This document shows, piece by piece, positions 19,493 through 28,956 of a DNA stretch of 64,000 nucleotides (the stretch's first letter is position 1; each line of letters starts with the position of its first letter). The position numbers and the translations under genes are program-made. Origin of the DNA: Clostridiaceae bacterium (GTDB lineage Bacteria > Bacillota > Clostridia > DSM-8532); the NCBI GenBank assembly GCA_012840245.1, contig DULR01000044.1:1-64000 (forward strand), given 5' to 3'. A model generated the notes under the pieces. It had not been told where the DNA came from. It saw nothing but the letters and a program-made list of their open reading frames with translations, and did not search any database.

Positions 19493-20812
19493 TCATTTTT
19501 GGACAAGTGCATCTATAAAAGCCTGTCCGTTTGTGTCAACAATTTGGACTTTAACACCGAGCTTTTTTTCAAGCTCATCGGCCGACACATCATCCAGCAT
19601 TATCTCAGTATCGGATCTGAACATGTTTTTACCCAGCAGAAGCTCTTTGCCCAGGTCTTTGCCGGTAAGCTCCCTGATCAGGTCACAGCCTGTCAGAAGT
19701 CCTGTGACGGTGACATTGCTGCCGAAGAAAGTGTTTTCGACCTTATAGACATTTATTTTAAGTCCTTTGACCACATTCTCGATCATCGATGTCATCTTTC
19801 TGAAGTACTCATAAACCGAAACGCCTGTGGCTACACTTATCGTTTTATTTTCTACACTATGGATACCGGTTTTATCCAGATCCTTCAGAGCCTCTTCCAC
19901 TTCGTACACGAAAGACGATACCATACCTACGCCGTTTTCGATCTGCGGCAGATCCTCATAGGCTTCTATGGGCGGAAGGGGCCTGCCTGCCTTTATATAT
20001 ATCTCGTCGGCAATGTATACGACCCTGCTGTTGTATTTTTGCAGAAGCCTGTTCTGCCAGTTCTCGACCTGATCGATGACCCTGTTTGCTGTCTCCCTGT
20101 CAAACGGCTTCAGCTTCGGCAAGCCTTCCCTGTATTTCGTAAGCCCTACAGGCACAACCGATATGCTGTGAAGCTGAGGACACAGGCCGGAAAGATCCTT
20201 TATGGTCCTGTCCAGCTCCTCTCCGTCGTTAATGCCGGGGCATACCACGATCTGCGTGTTCACAGTGATGCCGGCCGAAGTAAACTTCCTTATTTTCTCC
20301 AGCACGTCACCGGCAAAGCGGTTGTTGAGCATTTTTATCCTGAGCTCAGGGTTCGTGGTGTGGACCGATATGTTCACGGGTGACATATGGTAACGTATTA
20401 TCCTGTTTATTTCGTCTTCGGACAGGTTGGTCATTGTTATATAGTTGCCGAAAAGGAATGACAGCCTTGCATCGTCATCCTTGAAGTACAGCGACTCCCT
20501 CATGCCTTTCGGGAGCTGGTCTATAAAGCAAAAAATGCATTTGTTGCGGCAGGATTTTTCATCGTCCAGAAGCGAGTTGTCAAATTCAAGCCCGAGATCC
20601 TCGGCCTCATCCTTTTCTATATCGAACTGCCATCTCTCACCGTTCTTTTTTTCGATCTCGAGCAGGATCTCCGAATCAGCGCAGTAAAAACGGTAATCAA
20701 ACACATCCCTTATTTCCTGTCCGTTTATTGACAGCACAAAATCGCCGGCCTCTATGCCCAGCTCCTGCGCAATACTGTTTTCCTGTATGGATGATATTTC
20801 GATTTTTCGCAT
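19493..20812 (-). CDS. DUF512-family protein with PDZ and radical-SAM-like domains
   Basis: The 439-residue protein has an N-terminal PDZ-like segment (about 1-60; ELGIEAGDFVLSINGQEI), then CRNKCIFCFIDQLPKGMR, which gives a CxxxCxxC iron-sulfur motif in a radical-SAM-like barrel, and a C-terminal DUF512 domain (VTGLLTGCDLI). Such proteins are widespread in Clostridia, often near the der GTPase, and their reaction is not established. Here it lies upstream of the spoVM-like gene on the same strand, about 90 bp away, so co-transcription is possible. The start is ATG. Confidence 0.85.
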   Translation of the reverse strand: MRKIEISSIQENSIAQELGIEAGDFVLSINGQEIRDVFDYRFYCADSEILLEIEKKNGERWQFDIEKDEAEDLGLEFDNSLLDDEKSCRNKCIFCFIDQLPKGMRESLYFKDDDARLSFLFGNYITMTNLSEDEINRIIRYHMSPVNISVHTTNPELRIKMLNNRFAGDVLEKIRKFTSAGITVNTQIVVCPGINDGEELDRTIKDLSGLCPQLHSISVVPVGLTKYREGLPKLKPFDRETANRVIDQVENWQNRLLQKYNSRVVYIADEIYIKAGRPLPPIEAYEDLPQIENGVGMVSSFVYEVEEALKDLDKTGIHSVENKTISVATGVSVYEYFRKMTSMIENVVKGLKINVYKVENTFFGSNVTVTGLLTGCDLIRELTGKDLGKELLLGKNMFRSDTEIMLDDVSADELEKKLGVKVQIVDTNGQAFIDALVQK

Positions 20813-20829
20813 AAATAATACCTCTTCTC

Positions 20830-20913
20830 ATATGTCATCCTGAGCGAAGTGAAGGATCTATATAAATTTCTTAGTCGCACGGTTTTATGCCGCCTCTCTT
20901 CAGAATGACATAC
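20830..20913. repeat. dispersed repeat, GTCATCCTGAGCGAAG type
   Basis: An inverted pair of GTCATCCTGAGCGAAGTGAA and CTTCAGAATGACAT ends encloses GCACGG...TATGCCGCC. It belongs to the same family as 9449-9647 and lies in the gap between rpmF and the DUF512 gene. Confidence 0.75.
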
Positions 20914-20970
20914 AGAGAACGACGTTTCCGGTCAATTCAGCCGATCTGTTTGATCATAAACATATCGCAA

Positions 20971-21003
20971 TAAAAAACAATAGCAGCTATATTTAGCTGC
21001 TAC
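20971..21003 (-). terminator. terminator after rpmF
   Basis: On the minus strand, TAGCAGCTA pairs with TAGCTGCTA and is followed by TTGTTTTTTA, about 40 bp after the rpmF stop. Confidence 0.75.
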
Positions 21004-21041
21004 TACTTCTGAAAGTTAAAGTCGCTGGAATGCTCCGGAGG

Positions 21042-21230
21042 TTATTTTTTGCTTTCGTCCACCTTTATTACTTCCTTGCCGTCATAAGAACCGCATTCCT
21101 TACAAACTACATGTGGAAGCTTGAGTGCATGGCACTTCTTGCATGCAACCAGATTCGGCGTTGAAAGCTTGTAATGAGTCCTTCTCTTGTTCTTCCTCTG
21201 CTTCGACACTTTCCTTTTTGGTACTGCCAT
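21042..21230 (-). CDS. rpmF: ribosomal protein bL32
   Basis: This 62-residue large-subunit protein starts [20 protein letters not shown] and carries CKKC and CKEC, the zinc-binding C+ form. GGAGGTGTTATAA precedes the ATG. It follows the DUF177 gene at about 55 bp, a pairing conserved across bacteria. Confidence 0.97.
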   Translation of the reverse strand: MAVPKRKVSKQRKNKRRTHYKLSTPNLVACKKCHALKLPHVVCKECGSYDGKEVIKVDESKK

Positions 21231-21286
21231 TTATAACACCTCCGTTCAGTGTTTGCATTATCACTCTGATGTAGCATTTTTCATTA

Positions 21287-21805
21287 TTAATCAAAAAAAC
21301 CTTTTAACGCATCAAATCGGGAATCGATGGAATCTGTTCCACCGCAGCTGCAGCTCTCACCATACAATTCTGCTCCGCATTCTGGGCACAACCCGGGACA
21401 GTCCTCCCGGCATTTGTGTGACGTAGGCGTATTAGTCAATAGGTTATCGGCCAATATCCTGTCAAGATCAAGTGTGTTGCCGCTGAAAGCGAACCGGTCA
21501 TCATCAGGGTCTTCGGTATCATCATCAACGATTCCGGATTTATCAACAATATCCTCATTGATATCAACGGCGAGTTCTCTTTCTATTTTTTTGCCGCACC
21601 TGTCGCAAAATGTTTCATAGCTGACTTTGGCAAGGCCTTTGAGAACAAGCATCCCATTGTTGTTGGTAACAGACCCGGAAAAATCTACGGGCCCTTTAAA
21701 GGTAACTGCACCGAAATCGGTCTCCAGATCCTCCAACGTTTCCTGCATTTGAACAGTAATGGTTCCACCGCTGTTCTTTATAATCGAGGTTATGTCAAGC
21801 TTCAA
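21287..21805 (-). CDS. DUF177 (YceD-like) protein
   Basis: This 172-residue acidic protein of the DUF177/YceD family is encoded upstream of rpmF, as is usual, and is linked by association to rRNA or ribosome assembly. It has a CDRC pair around residue 67 and a C-terminal zinc-ribbon-like cluster CREDCPGLCPEC...CSC. The start is TTG directly after GGAGGGAAAGA. The exact function is unknown. Confidence 0.88.
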   Translation of the reverse strand: MKLDITSIIKNSGGTITVQMQETLEDLETDFGAVTFKGPVDFSGSVTNNNGMLVLKGLAKVSYETFCDRCGKKIERELAVDINEDIVDKSGIVDDDTEDPDDDRFAFSGNTLDLDRILADNLLTNTPTSHKCREDCPGLCPECGAELYGESCSCGGTDSIDSRFDALKGFFD

Positions 21806-21966
21806 ATCTTTCCCTCCTAAAGCGCAAAATAAGCTCCCGGAAGGTCAACATGAAATATTATACTCACTTGATTCCGCTTTGTCAATCCTTTGCTTTCCAA
21901 TAAATCAGAATTATCGGATCCGGTATTGTTCCGTCGCCTTCCTTTTCCGGACGGGCGGGTATCTGA

Positions 21967-23208
21967 TCAGTTATACAGCGGGAAGCGAGCTGTCAGTTGA
22001 CCGACTCTTTCAATTATTCCCTTCTTATTGCTTTCAAATCCTCCGCCTAATGTCATATCTATCAGTTCAGCGATCTCCAGCATCTCGTTTTCTTTCATGC
22101 CGCGGGTCGTGACTGCCGGGGTTCCTATACGGATACCGCTTGTAACAAACGGGCTCAAGGTATCGAACGGTATGCTGTTTTTATTAACGGTTATCATGAC
22201 CTCATCGAGCATCATCTGGGCATCCTTGCCGGTTATACCCTTATTGGTGACATCGATCAGCATAAGGTGGTTTTCGGTTCCTCCCGAAACAATTTTAAAG
22301 CCTTTTGCCATCAATGCCTCAGACAATACCTTGGCATTTTTGGCCACCTGTTTCTGGTATTCCTTGAACTCAGGAGAAAGCGCTTCCTTGAGACAAACGG
22401 CTTTACCTGCAATGACATGCATAAGGGGTCCGCCCTGTATGCCGGGGAATACCGAACGGTCAATGTCCTTGGCATATTTCTCCTTACAAAGGATCATGCC
22501 ACCCCTTGGGCCTCTCAGAGTCTTATGGGTCGTGGTGGTAACGAAATCGGCATAAGGCACCGGACTGGGATGTACACCTGCGGCAACCAGACCGGCTATG
22601 TGCGCCATGTCCACCATCAGATAGCTCCCAACTTCATCGCATATTTCTCTGAATGCTTTAAAATCTATTATCCTGGAATATGCGCTGGCACCTGCTATTA
22701 TAAGCTTAGGTTTTGATTCCTTTGCGATCTTTCTTATTTCGTCATAATCTATGATTCCGTCTGATTCCCTGACTCCGTAAGCTACAGGCTTGAAATATTT
22801 GCCTGACATATTCAGAGCCATTCCATGGCTCAGGTGTCCGCCATGGGCCAGGTTCATTCCCATAAAAACATCGCCGGGCTGCATTACGGTAAAAAATACG
22901 GCCATATTTGCCTGGGCTCCGGAATGGGGCTGCACATTCACATGCTCGGCTCCGAAAAGCTCTTTTGCACGGCTTATGGCAAGGGATTCAATAACGTCAA
23001 CATGTTCGCAGCCGCCGTAGTAGCGTTTTTGGGGATACCCTTCGGCGTATTTGTTTGTCAGTGGTGTTCCGACAGCCTCCAAAACGGCTTTGCTTACGAA
23101 GTTCTCAGATGCGATCAGCTCGATTTTGTTATTCTGTCTGTCAATTTCGCAGTATATGGCCTTCGCAACCTCGGGATCGATTCTCTCTATCTCGTTGTAT
23201 TTCATCAT
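21967..23208 (-). CDS. glyA: serine hydroxymethyltransferase
   Basis: GlyA interconverts serine and glycine with tetrahydrofolate and PLP, feeding one-carbon metabolism. The 413-residue protein has [42 protein letters not shown] and the PLP lysine in [14 protein letters not shown] (about residue 225). The start is the first of two ATGs, nine bases after GGGAGGA. It has its own consensus promoter and appears monocistronic. Confidence 0.97.
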   Translation of the reverse strand: MMKYNEIERIDPEVAKAIYCEIDRQNNKIELIASENFVSKAVLEAVGTPLTNKYAEGYPQKRYYGGCEHVDVIESLAISRAKELFGAEHVNVQPHSGAQANMAVFFTVMQPGDVFMGMNLAHGGHLSHGMALNMSGKYFKPVAYGVRESDGIIDYDEIRKIAKESKPKLIIAGASAYSRIIDFKAFREICDEVGSYLMVDMAHIAGLVAAGVHPSPVPYADFVTTTTHKTLRGPRGGMILCKEKYAKDIDRSVFPGIQGGPLMHVIAGKAVCLKEALSPEFKEYQKQVAKNAKVLSEALMAKGFKIVSGGTENHLMLIDVTNKGITGKDAQMMLDEVMITVNKNSIPFDTLSPFVTSGIRIGTPAVTTRGMKENEMLEIAELIDMTLGGGFESNKKGIIERVGQLTARFPLYN

Positions 23209-23284
23209 TTATTTTATCCTCCCCGGCTTGATAAAAAACCTGATAAAACAAGTTTCTCCGCAATTTAAACTGATAAACAAATTT

Positions 23285-23340
23285 ATTATAGTTTTTTGCG
23301 TCTGTTTGTGTCAATCGAATAAATATACATAAATATTCGA
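23285..23340 (-). promoter_or_regulatory. glyA promoter with an upstream palindrome
   Basis: Perfect TTGACA (23309-23314) and TATAAT (23285-23290) on the minus strand are 18 bp apart. Immediately upstream of the -35 box, TCGAATA and TATTCGA form an inverted repeat at 23315-23340. It could be an operator or a weak terminator for the gene ending at 23344. Confidence 0.75.
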
Positions 23341-23343
23341 ATT

Positions 23344-24237
23344 TTACCCTGTGATTTTGACCTCTTTTGCCTTTTTATCATTCCTCTCCAGGGAAGATGC
23401 GTCAATAAACATCAAAGCTATGAGCCTCTGTGTAATCATATGGATGATCACTTCAAAGAAAGCCAATATGAACAATGACAGCAAGGGGTTGCTTATGCCT
23501 ATCGAAAAGGAACTCAGCAGAAGGCCGAGACAAACAGGCCAAAGCCCGTTTATGATGACCCTTCTCTTACAGCCTTTGGTAATATCCAAAGCCTTTTTGA
23601 AATTTCTGAATACTCCCGTATCGAATTCTATAATAAGAAGATTCTTGAAAATGAACAGGGCATCGATTGCAAGAACCGTAAACGGCAAAAGCGGTGTAAG
23701 AACTATAAACATCGGCATTATCATGGACAGGAGCCCTGCTGCAAGAAACACTAATACCAGAACTATAGCAAAAATGCCATAAAAAAGGACGTTAAAAATT
23801 ATCAGCCTGGGATATTTCGATATAATATCGGAGATCCTCTGCGACGGGGAGGAATCTGATCTTGTAAGGCTCATGAAATAATAGGCTCCGAAGAACACAC
23901 CGAAAAAATAGGCAATTGTTTTTGACGCAAAATAAATCAGCATGACGGTTATGAAAGCATTGATCATGTTGATTGCCAGATCAGAATTCAAAAAAGACAA
24001 ATCATAGCTTTGGGCATCGATCTGCCATATGAATTTATTGGATATCTGTTCATAATACAGAAAGAATTTTTCAGTATACGGTCTTGCAATCACATATCCA
24101 CCAAAAACCGCAGCAAGCTGCAGAACAAATAAAATCTGCGCCACAAGCGGCTGATCGACATCATAAAATTTGAATGATTCTTTTAAATAAGCGTAAACAG
24201 GTTTTATTCTATTTACCTGTGCCGGTCTTTCTTCCAT
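23344..24237 (-). CDS. membrane protein of unknown function
   Basis: This 297-residue protein has about six hydrophobic segments: about 45-65 (ILFVLQLAAVFGGYVIA), a pair near 100-140, a long one near 165-215 and two near 245-285. The chain from FRNFKKALDITKGCKRRVIINGLWPV resembles DUF975-type or glycerophosphoryl-phosphodiesterase-type membrane domains, but I cannot assign it. The ATG at 24237 with AGGGGGATC upstream is preferred over a start 18 codons earlier. It overlaps the end of the pseudouridine synthase gene by about 29 bp, so the two are probably one transcript. Confidence 0.75.
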   Translation of the reverse strand: MEERPAQVNRIKPVYAYLKESFKFYDVDQPLVAQILFVLQLAAVFGGYVIARPYTEKFFLYYEQISNKFIWQIDAQSYDLSFLNSDLAINMINAFITVMLIYFASKTIAYFFGVFFGAYYFMSLTRSDSSPSQRISDIISKYPRLIIFNVLFYGIFAIVLVLVFLAAGLLSMIMPMFIVLTPLLPFTVLAIDALFIFKNLLIIEFDTGVFRNFKKALDITKGCKRRVIINGLWPVCLGLLLSSFSIGISNPLLSLFILAFFEVIIHMITQRLIALMFIDASSLERNDKKAKEVKITG

Positions 24238-24955
24238 TTTTGATCCCCCTGACAAGCTTGATTTCGTGCCCGGACAAGTATCTCCACTCACCCGGCTTAA
24301 GGTTTCCGAGAGTTAGTTTCCCGATCGCGGTCCTTTTCAGTTTCAGGACCGGATGTCCCACAGCCTCGCACATTCTTTTCACTTGTCTGTTTCTTCCCTC
24401 ATGTATGATAATTTTCAATACCGAACTTTTATCCCTGATTTCTATAACCTCGACCTCAGCAGGGGAAGTGGGTGTGCCATCCAGTACCACACCTTCTCTC
24501 AGTGTCCTGAGCGTCTCATTTGAAGGCAAGCCTGAAACTTCTGCAATATATGTCTTTTTAGTCTCATGTCCGGGATGGGTGCTTTTATAAGCAAAATCCC
24601 CGTCATTGGTGAGGATCAGCAGCCCGGTCGTATCGTAATCAAGCCGTCCCACCGGATATACCCGTTCTTCAACTCCTTGTACAAGGTCCAGGACAGTTTT
24701 TCTTCCCTGTGGGTCCGAAACTGTCGTAACATATCCGGCCGGCTTGTTCAGCATGATATAAACAAGCCTTTTTTCTTTTTTTATCGGTTTTCCGTCAACC
24801 TCTACCTTATCCCTGCCCGAAACCAATGTGCCCATTTCGGTTACCTTTACGCCATTTACCCTGACTCTGCCTGCTTTTATCATTTCTTCGGCATGCCTTC
24901 TTGACGCGATCCCGCACTGGGCTATATATTTCTGAAGTCTTATCTTCTCTTCCAT
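24209..24955 (-). CDS. rluB: pseudouridine synthase, RsuA/RluB family
   Basis: This 248-residue rRNA modification enzyme has an N-terminal S4 RNA-binding domain (IRLQKYIAQCGIASRRHAEEMIKAGRVRVNG), the family motif MLNKPAGYVTT and the catalytic Asp in GRLDYDTTGLLILTNDG. IHEGRNRQVKRMCEAVGHPV near the C-terminus is also diagnostic. The S4 domain and length favour the 23S-type RluB over RsuA or RluE, but target position is inferred. It is divergent from ychF. Confidence 0.88.
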   Translation of the reverse strand: MEEKIRLQKYIAQCGIASRRHAEEMIKAGRVRVNGVKVTEMGTLVSGRDKVEVDGKPIKKEKRLVYIMLNKPAGYVTTVSDPQGRKTVLDLVQGVEERVYPVGRLDYDTTGLLILTNDGDFAYKSTHPGHETKKTYIAEVSGLPSNETLRTLREGVVLDGTPTSPAEVEVIEIRDKSSVLKIIIHEGRNRQVKRMCEAVGHPVLKLKRTAIGKLTLGNLKPGEWRYLSGHEIKLVRGIKNGRKTGTGK

Positions 24956-25161
24956 CTCTTACCCTTCCTGTGGATATTATAACATAGTCTTTGTTCCGAT
25001 ACGCGTTTTCATAAGAAATTTTCCGGATACATATACATTCTTCCCAACAAGTGTGGCAGGATAAAACCGGTATTTAAAACTAAGGTTGCATCCATGCATT
25101 TTATGCTATAATATTTCAGATGGATGAAAAACCAATTATTCTTGAATAGACGGAGATATGT

Positions 25162-26256
25162 ATGAAACTGGGTATTGTAGGACTCCCCAACGTAGGGAAA
25201 AGCACACTTTTTAACGCAATAACAAAAGCAGGCGCAGAAAGCGCAAACTACCCTTTCTGCACAATCGATCCGAATATCGGTGTTGTAGCCGTTCCGGACG
25301 AAAGGCTCGATGTTCTGGCAAAAATGTATAATCCTAAAAAGGTTACACCAACCTCAATAGAGTTTCTGGATATAGCGGGACTTGTAAGAGGAGCAAGCAG
25401 AGGTGAAGGACTCGGCAATAAATTTTTATCCCATATCAGGGAAGTGGATGCCATAGTGCATGTTGTAAGGTGCTTCGATGACGGAGACATCGTACATGTG
25501 GATGGCTCGGTAGATCCTGCAAGAGATATTGAGACAATAAACCTTGAGCTGATCTTTTCCGACATCGAGGCTGTTGACAAACGCATAGAAAAGACCAAAA
25601 AGCAGATGAAATCAGGAGATAAGAAGTATTTGGCTGAGCTGGCCATTCTGGAGAGCATAAAGGAAAATCTTGAAAAAGGTCTTCCGGTCAGAACCATGAA
25701 ATTCGATCCGGAGCAACTAGAATATGTGGATCAGCTTTTCCTTCTGACCAGCAAACCGGTTCTCTATTGCGCAAATGTCTCGGAGGACGGTATCTCTACC
25801 GCCGACCAGAACCCCTATGTTGCTAAGGTAAAGGAAATAGCAGATGCCGAGAGGTCCGAGGTAATAGTCATATGTGCGAAGATCGAAGAAGAAATTGCTC
25901 AGCTCGAGGACGATGAGAAGAAAATGTTCCTGGAAGAGCTGGGCTTGTCTGAATCCGGGCTTGACAAGCTTGTCAAAGCCAGCTACAAGCTTCTTGGCCT
26001 AATCAGCTTCCTGACAGCAGGCGAGCAGGAAGTCCGCGCATGGACCATAGTTAAGGGAACCAAAGCCCCCCAGGCAGCCGGAAAGATACATTCCGACTTT
26101 GAGAGAGGGTTCATTAGAGCCGAAATAGTTGCCTATGACGACCTGGCACGCCTGGGCTCAATGGCCGCCGCAAAAGAACAGGGCCTTGTCCGCTCCGAGG
26201 GCAAGGAATACGTCATGCAGGACGGCGACGTGACCCTGTTCAGGTTCAATGTATAA
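25162..26256 (+). CDS. ychF: ribosome-binding ATPase YchF
   Basis: YchF is an Obg-family P-loop protein that binds ribosomes and hydrolyses ATP. The 364-residue protein has GLPNVGKST (about 7-15), DIAGLVRGASRGEGLGNKFL, and CANVSED in place of the guanine-specifying NKxD, as in YchF. A C-terminal TGS domain ends ARLGSMAAAKEQGLVRSEGKEYVMQDGDV. CGGAG precedes the ATG. A TATAAT (25107-25112) lies upstream, with a poorly spaced TTGCAT. A hairpin follows the gene. Confidence 0.95.
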   Translation: MKLGIVGLPNVGKSTLFNAITKAGAESANYPFCTIDPNIGVVAVPDERLDVLAKMYNPKKVTPTSIEFLDIAGLVRGASRGEGLGNKFLSHIREVDAIVHVVRCFDDGDIVHVDGSVDPARDIETINLELIFSDIEAVDKRIEKTKKQMKSGDKKYLAELAILESIKENLEKGLPVRTMKFDPEQLEYVDQLFLLTSKPVLYCANVSEDGISTADQNPYVAKVKEIADAERSEVIVICAKIEEEIAQLEDDEKKMFLEELGLSESGLDKLVKASYKLLGLISFLTAGEQEVRAWTIVKGTKAPQAAGKIHSDFERGFIRAEIVAYDDLARLGSMAAAKEQGLVRSEGKEYVMQDGDVTLFRFNV

Positions 26257-26337
26257 ACAAAACTCAACAATCCAGTATCCAGTATCCAGTAGCCCAGCCT
26301 TAGTGCTGGGCTAAAAATACTAAATACAGATGGAAAA

Positions 26338-26374
26338 ATAGACAGTGAGCTTACCACTGTCTATTTTTATTTTA
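26338..26374. terminator. bidirectional terminator between ychF and the glycosyltransferase
   Basis: ATAGACAGTG and CACTGTCTAT form a 10-bp stem around AGCTTAC, with T-rich flanks on both strands, between convergent genes. A second small hairpin, AGCCCAGC/GTGCTGGGCT, precedes it at 26291-26312. Confidence 0.75.
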
Positions 26375-27646
26375 ATCATTGATTTTATATCGCTTGTTTT
26401 TGCTGCGGCTTCTGAGCCTGTAGAGATTGATCCTGGTACCCAGCACGATAGCCCGTAATAAAACCTTTTTTGACCTTTTACTCTTTACGTAAGGAGTTTC
26501 CAGTTCCTTAACAATAAACCGGGCCAGGTTGTCGGAGGCTTCAGGCAATGTTTTTATATACTCGTTTTCTTCAATATTCCGTTTATATTGATCCAAAATG
26601 TCAGTAATCAATATCTTATTTATGATTTGACTGAATTCCTTCTCATTTTTGGCGAACCAGCCCATCTTATTGTCAACGCAAAAATCGATATTTCCCTTTT
26701 CATGAAGAGCGGCGCAATGTGTGAATATGGTAGGGACCCGCTTTACCAGGACCTCTAGCGTGGTGGAAGCCCCTCCTTTTGCTATTGCCAGATCGGATAC
26801 ATCAAGAAGCTCATGCATATTATCCACGAATCCAAGGACCGCCATGGGAACATTTGATTTTCCAGACTCCTTCAGTTTATTAAGTTCATCGAAAAGTTCC
26901 TGGTTTTTGCCGCAGACAGCTATTATATTGAACGGAAAATCCCTCATGTACAGTATCTTTACATAAGACGAGGTATCTCCTATCCCCTGTCCGCCCGAAG
27001 TTGCAAGAAGAGTTTTTCTTTCTGGGTCAAGACCCAATTCGCCCAGTATCTCTTCCCTTGTTTTTGTCACCTTTTCAAAGAACTTTTTATTAAGCGGAAA
27101 AGGCATCACTATTACTTTATCCCGGGGCTCGCCCTGCTTGATAAGATATTCGCGGGCTTCCTCGGTAGACACAATGACTGCGTCTATTTTTGGGTTTACC
27201 CATAAATTATGTCCTCTGATGGGATCGGTCATATAGCTGAATATCTTGTACTGAAGGTCATATCTCTCTCTGGCGAACAAAGCCACAGAACTGCAGAAAA
27301 AATGCGTCGAAAACACAATATCAGGTTTATACATGCGTATATACCTGATGCCCTTCCGTACAAACTGCTGAAAAAACAGCCTCATGACTGTATTTGAGCG
27401 CGTAAGATGATTAAAGGAATCCAATAAAACATTCAGGTTCGTGGTCAGTTCGGGTCTGGCCAAAGCCCAATCCCAGAATCCCTTGATAATCTTGTCATCC
27501 CAATTTGCACCGACTTCTCTGGCAAAATCTATAACGTCAACCTGATACTGACCGGGAAACAATGTTTCAATAGATTCCTTAATAGCAAGAGCAGGCATTT
27601 TGTGCCCGCCTCCTGCTTCAACCATAGGAATTAATATTTTTTTCAA
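26372..27646 (-). CDS. MGDG-synthase-like glycosyltransferase
   Basis: This 424-residue protein has the layout of the MGDG synthase / UgtP-type diacylglycerol glycosyltransferases (GT28). An N-terminal acceptor domain has GGGHKMPALAIKESI (about 13-27), and a C-terminal nucleotide-sugar domain has TSGGQGIGD, FVDNMHELLDVSDLAIAKGGASTTLE and the acidic C-terminal region. The likely role is glycolipid synthesis at the cytoplasmic membrane; sugar and acceptor are not predictable. The start is TTG with ATGGAG 11 bases upstream. It follows hfq by about 40 bp and may share its transcript. Confidence 0.82.
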   Translation of the reverse strand: MKKILIPMVEAGGGHKMPALAIKESIETLFPGQYQVDVIDFAREVGANWDDKIIKGFWDWALARPELTTNLNVLLDSFNHLTRSNTVMRLFFQQFVRKGIRYIRMYKPDIVFSTHFFCSSVALFARERYDLQYKIFSYMTDPIRGHNLWVNPKIDAVIVSTEEAREYLIKQGEPRDKVIVMPFPLNKKFFEKVTKTREEILGELGLDPERKTLLATSGGQGIGDTSSYVKILYMRDFPFNIIAVCGKNQELFDELNKLKESGKSNVPMAVLGFVDNMHELLDVSDLAIAKGGASTTLEVLVKRVPTIFTHCAALHEKGNIDFCVDNKMGWFAKNEKEFSQIINKILITDILDQYKRNIEENEYIKTLPEASDNLARFIVKELETPYVKSKRSKKVLLRAIVLGTRINLYRLRSRSKNKRYKIND

Positions 27647-27687
27647 AATTATATCAGCTCCATAATTTCTGCTTCAGTGAATTTCTG

Positions 27688-27924
27688 CTATTCTCTATTC
27701 TCATTGAAAATGATGTTTACTGCTTTCATCGGAGACACAGTTGAAATCGCGTGTTTGTACACAAGCTGCTGCTTGCCTTCGCTGTCCAGTACAACGGTAA
27801 AATTATCAAATCCTTTAACCATTCCCCGCAGCTGAAACCCGTTTGTAAGGTAAACAGTTACCGGGATATGCTCTTTTCTGACCTGGTTCAGAAAAACATC
27901 CTGAAGATTAATATTTTTGTTCAC
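27688..27924 (-). CDS. hfq: RNA chaperone Hfq
   Basis: This 78-residue Sm-like protein has Sm1 ([37 protein letters not shown]) and Sm2 ([10 protein letters not shown]), the usual YKHA motif. It forms a hexamer that binds small RNAs. The start is GTG after GAGGAGG. It lies downstream of miaA, the order found in many bacteria. Confidence 0.96.
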   Translation of the reverse strand: MNKNINLQDVFLNQVRKEHIPVTVYLTNGFQLRGMVKGFDNFTVVLDSEGKQQLVYKHAISTVSPMKAVNIIFNENRE

Positions 27925-27993
27925 GCTTTTTTCCTCCTCATTAACACAAAAAAAGATAAACTGAAATCATGACCTCGCCCTCATTTTACTAAA

Positions 27994-28956
27994 TTATCCC
28001 TGATTATTCAAGGCATCGGTCAATATTTTTATCATTGCCCAAATATCGTTTTCATCGGTCCGGATCCATTTCAGTCCTTCGGTCTTTTTAAACCATGTTA
28101 TCTGCCTTTTTGCCAGATGGCGGGTGCCCTTTTTGATATTTTCAACTGCTGTTTCCAAAGAACATTTCCCCATTATGGCAGATATGATCTCCTTGTATCC
28201 TATACCCTGAAGCGAGGTCAAATCGGGGGAGTATCCGCTTTTAAGAAGACCCTCGACCTCTTCATACAGACCCAACCCCATCATTTTATCAACTCTTTTT
28301 TCAATCCGTTGATAAAGGAGGTCACGGGGAACTTCCAGACCGAATATTTCAAAATCGTATTTCGGAGGGATCTTTCTGGATTCCTCCTTATGCTCCGATA
28401 TGGGCCGGCCGGTCGATCTGTATACCTCCAGAGCCCTTATGACCCGCTTTACATTGTTGGGATGGATCGCTTCCGCGCTTTTGGGGTCTACCTCTTTGAG
28501 CATATCATGCAAAACCTCAGGGCCCTGCTCCAAAGCAATGTTTTCAAGGTGCTTCCTGAACTTCCAATCGCTAATTGTTTCCGAAAAGCTGATATTATAT
28601 ACCAGTGAATTTATATATAATCCGGTACCGCCGGCAACGATGGGAACCTTTCCTCTGTTGATGATGTCATCTATGCAGATATCGGCGTCACTCTTGAACT
28701 GAGCCACGTTGTATTCCTCATCAGGATCCACTATATCGATCATATGATGAGGTATGCCGCGTCTTTCCTCCAGGGTAGGTTTGGCTGTGCCTATATCCAT
28801 TTTGCGGTATATTTGCATGGAATCAGCCGAAACGATCTCCCCGCCCACCTTCAGCGCCAGTTCGATCGCCAGGTCGGTTTTTCCCGAAGCGGTAGGTCCG
28901 GCTATGACAATAACTTTATTCTGTTTTGCATCACCAGAAATCGAACAACTGCTCAT
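27994..28956 (-). CDS. miaA: tRNA dimethylallyltransferase
   Basis: MiaA transfers a dimethylallyl group to A37 of tRNAs reading UNN codons, the substrate step for MiaB, encoded in the same cluster. The 320-residue protein has the P-loop AGPTASGKTDLA (about 19-30), VSADSMQIYRKMDIGTAKP, GGTGLYINSL and a C-terminal KRQITWFKK. Its ATG overlaps the mutL stop (ATGA), so the two are translationally coupled. Confidence 0.96.
   Translation of the reverse strand: MSSCSISGDAKQNKVIVIAGPTASGKTDLAIELALKVGGEIVSADSMQIYRKMDIGTAKPTLEERRGIPHHMIDIVDPDEEYNVAQFKSDADICIDDIINRGKVPIVAGGTGLYINSLVYNISFSETISDWKFRKHLENIALEQGPEVLHDMLKEVDPKSAEAIHPNNVKRVIRALEVYRSTGRPISEHKEESRKIPPKYDFEIFGLEVPRDLLYQRIEKRVDKMMGLGLYEEVEGLLKSGYSPDLTSLQGIGYKEIISAIMGKCSLETAVENIKKGTRHLAKRQITWFKKTEGLKWIRTDENDIWAMIKILTDALNNQG

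Noticed and set aside
19499-20383. 294-codon plus-strand frame
   Set aside because: It is antisense to the DUF512 protein, whose domains are clear. The antisense product is Cys/His/Tyr-rich and unlike any family.
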